From Acidobacteriota bacterium (GTDB taxonomy: Bacteria; Acidobacteriota; Terriglobia; UBA7540), in the NCBI GenBank assembly GCA_021784615.1, contig JAJYHU010000390.1:1-8321 (forward strand): 8,321 nt of DNA. The letters are read 5' to 3'. The position numbers were made by a program, and so were the translations under genes. Below the pieces are notes generated by a model. The model was not told where the DNA came from. It saw nothing but the letters and a program-made list of their open reading frames with translations, and searched no databases. The number at the start of each line of letters is the position of its first letter. The first letter of the stretch is position 1. Below are positions 7,305 through 8,321 of the stretch, one piece after another.

Positions 7305-7760
7305 ATGGTCCAAAACGTCAGTCTATCGTTCTCAATTCAACCCTTCGAAAAGGTGTTCGCGATTACTCCCATTCTGGCAGGGACACCTCTGACTGAAATT
7401 GTTTCGTCATTTGAACGTGAAAGGCGTTTTGAGCCCGTAGATGGTTATGGCGGCTTGATTCCTCAGTACTTCAATTGTGGCCGTCTGGACCGCTATTTCT
7501 TAGGCGACTTTGACCAGGATAGTTACTTTGCGCGCTTAGGCCGCATTTACTTGCTAGGCTGCAAGTGTGGTGAAGTTGGCTGCTGGCCGTTAGCTGCCGG
7601 GGTCAAACTGGGCAGTGAATCAGTTGTGTGGGATTCATTCGGACAGCCACATCGGCGGGAACGCGATTACTCAGATTTCGGCCCCTTTGTTTTCGAAGTG
7701 CACCAGTACCGGCAAGCCGTTGCCGATCTTCACGCTAAGTTCCCTGCCGAGGGACAGTAG
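7305..7760 (+). CDS. Conserved hypothetical protein with a CxCx4C motif
   Basis: 151 residues from the ATG at 7305. The sequence resembles a widespread family of uncharacterised bacterial proteins that I know only by pattern: FERERRFEPVDGYGGLIP near residues 36-53, LDRYFLG at 61-67, a cluster CKCGEVGC (Cys86, Cys88, Cys93, then Trp94), Trp109 and a QPHR...DYSDFGPFVF segment at 114-130. The three cysteines with His116 could bind a metal such as zinc; this is inference. No enzyme motif or membrane segment is seen. There is no ribosome binding site, and the ATG lies eight bases after the terminator T-run, so its own transcript would have to begin inside or very near the terminator, or arise by readthrough. 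The TTG at 7296 would lie inside the T-run and is less likely. The gene is visibly less GC-rich than the TCA genes and is flanked by heptamer tracts, consistent with acquisition. Stop is TAG. Confidence 0.75.
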   Translation: MVQNVSLSFSIQPFEKVFAITPILAGTPLTEIVSSFERERRFEPVDGYGGLIPQYFNCGRLDRYFLGDFDQDSYFARLGRIYLLGCKCGEVGCWPLAAGVKLGSESVVWDSFGQPHRRERDYSDFGPFVFEVHQYRQAVADLHAKFPAEGQ

Positions 7761-7769
7761 GACAAACCG

Positions 7770-7796
7770 CAGAGTTTCTAATGCCCGGAAACTCTG
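7770..7796. terminator. Hairpin between convergent genes, possible bidirectional terminator
   Basis: CAGAGTTTC (7770-7778) and GAAACTCTG (7788-7796) form a perfect 9-bp stem around a 9-nt loop. It lies ten bases after the TAG of the CxCx4C gene and 31 bases beyond the end of the converging cyclophilin gene. The + side is followed by a T-rich but broken run, and the minus side by CGGTTTGTC, so termination in either direction may be weak. Confidence 0.5.
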
Positions 7797-7805
7797 ATAC
7801 CTTTC

Positions 7806-7833
7806 TTTATCCTTTATCCTTCATCCTTCACAC
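7806..7833 (-). repeat. Tandem heptamer tract at the cyclophilin gene 3' end
   Basis: On the + strand: TTTATCC, TTTATCC, TTCATCC, TTCACAC in exact steps of seven. On the minus strand this reads GTGTGAA, GGATGAA, GGATAAA, GGATAAA, close to the GTATGAA/TTATGAA units at 7214-7248 but inverted. The first unit overlaps the last codons and the TGA (7828-7830) of the cyclophilin gene. Confidence 0.6.
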
Positions 7834-8321
7834 TTCAACGATTTCTACGCGTTTGATGACGACGGGCTTGGTGGGCTTATCGTGCGGGTCTCTTTGGGCC
7901 AGGGAGATTTTGGTGACGACGTCCTGGCCTTCGATGACTTGCCCAAAAATCGTGTGATGGTTGTTGAGCCACGGGGTAGGCGCCACGGTAATAAAGAACT
8001 GGCTGCCGTTGGTGTTGGGGCCGGCGTTGGCCATGGCGAGGCGGCCCACGCGGTCAAATGCCAGATCGTCCGTGAACTCGTCCTCAAACTGATAGCCGGG
8101 GCCGCCCGTGCCGGTTGAAAGCGGGCATCCGCCCTGAATCATGAAGTTGGGGATGACGCGATGGAAAATCAATCCGTCATAGAAAGGCCGCTGGACGGGC
8201 TGCCGGGTTTTGGGATCGGTAAACTGCTTGCTTCCCTTGGCGAGCCCCACAAAGTTTTCGATGGTCTTGGGGGCTTTGTCCGGAAATAAAGCGCAGGTAA
8301 AATTCCCTTCCGACGTTAGAT
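7828..8321 (-). CDS. Cyclophilin-type peptidyl-prolyl cis-trans isomerase, 5' end beyond the window
   Basis: Catalyses cis-trans isomerisation of Xaa-Pro bonds during protein folding. The frame stays open from the TGA at 7828-7830 to the right edge, about 163 codons, so the GTG at 8250 is not the true start. Upstream of it the family N-terminus is readable as SEGNFTCALFPDKAPKTIEN. The cyclophilin core follows in order: FYDGLIFHRVIPNFMIQGG with the catalytic Arg of FHRV and the Phe, Met and Gln of the pocket, then GYQFEDEF, MANAGPNTNGSQFFIT, and TPWLNNHHTIFGQV with the pocket Trp and His. All binding-site residues of the family appear present. Only a few residues, or a signal peptide, can be missing, so cytoplasmic (PpiB-like) and exported (PpiA-like) forms cannot be told apart. 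It converges on the CxCx4C gene with a 67-bp gap. Confidence 0.93.
   Translation of the reverse strand, partial: LTSEGNFTCALFPDKAPKTIENFVGLAKGSKQFTDPKTRQPVQRPFYDGLIFHRVIPNFMIQGGCPLSTGTGGPGYQFEDEFTDDLAFDRVGRLAMANAGPNTNGSQFFITVAPTPWLNNHHTIFGQVIEGQDVVTKISLAQRDPHDKPTKPVVIKRVEIVEV

Noticed and set aside
7806..7833. CRISPR array
   Set aside because: The units are seven bases in direct tandem with no spacers and no cas genes nearby.

Overview
The window looks like a stretch of a moderately GC-rich, free-living bacterial chromosome. It is dominated by three collinear TCA-cycle genes on the + strand: an AcnA-type aconitase (1887-4595), an NADP-type isocitrate dehydrogenase (4740-6179) and an LDH-like malate dehydrogenase (from 6282). 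The IDH type, the LDH-like MDH, the cyclophilin and the abundance of small GTAG-headed palindromes between genes would fit an Acidobacteriota or similar soil lineage. That is an inference; no marker gene here proves the taxonomy.

Layout. Bases 1-460 hold overlapping hairpins and one doubtful ORF. Bases 467-841 encode a small three-helix membrane protein of unknown function. Bases 842-1850 are a gene-poor stretch: a likely Rhs/YD-repeat remnant, then three GTAG-headed palindromes packed into about 200 bp, then about 500 bp of GC-rich sequence with no recognisable gene. Just before acn there is an inverted repeat and a candidate extended -10 promoter. The acn-icd-mdh cluster follows, with gaps of 144 and 102 bp. 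The first gap carries a 13-bp RNA hairpin and the second a GTAG-bounded repeat. A strong rho-independent terminator lies at 7259-7297, after mdh. Downstream are a 151-aa Cys-motif protein (7305-7760) of visibly lower GC and, convergent to it, the 3' part of a cyclophilin peptidyl-prolyl isomerase gene that runs off the right edge.

How the genes work together. Aconitase makes isocitrate from citrate, IDH oxidises it to 2-oxoglutarate with NADPH formation, and MDH closes the cycle to oxaloacetate. Shared strand, good ribosome binding sites and the terminator after mdh suggest a common transcription unit, possibly with internal RNA processing.

Two observations deserve attention. First, mdh carries an in-frame amber codon at 7053-7055, where the family normally has a conserved Tyr. 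The frame then continues with perfect family sequence for 50 codons to a normal stop at 7206-7208. Second, a family of GTAG-headed hairpins recurs at six places in 8.3 kb. Several share the build GTAGCGCAG-like foot, single mismatch, 4-5 bp tip and 7-nt loop. This is the layout of REP elements mobilised by Y1 (RAYT) transposases, and one copy appears to serve as the operon terminator.
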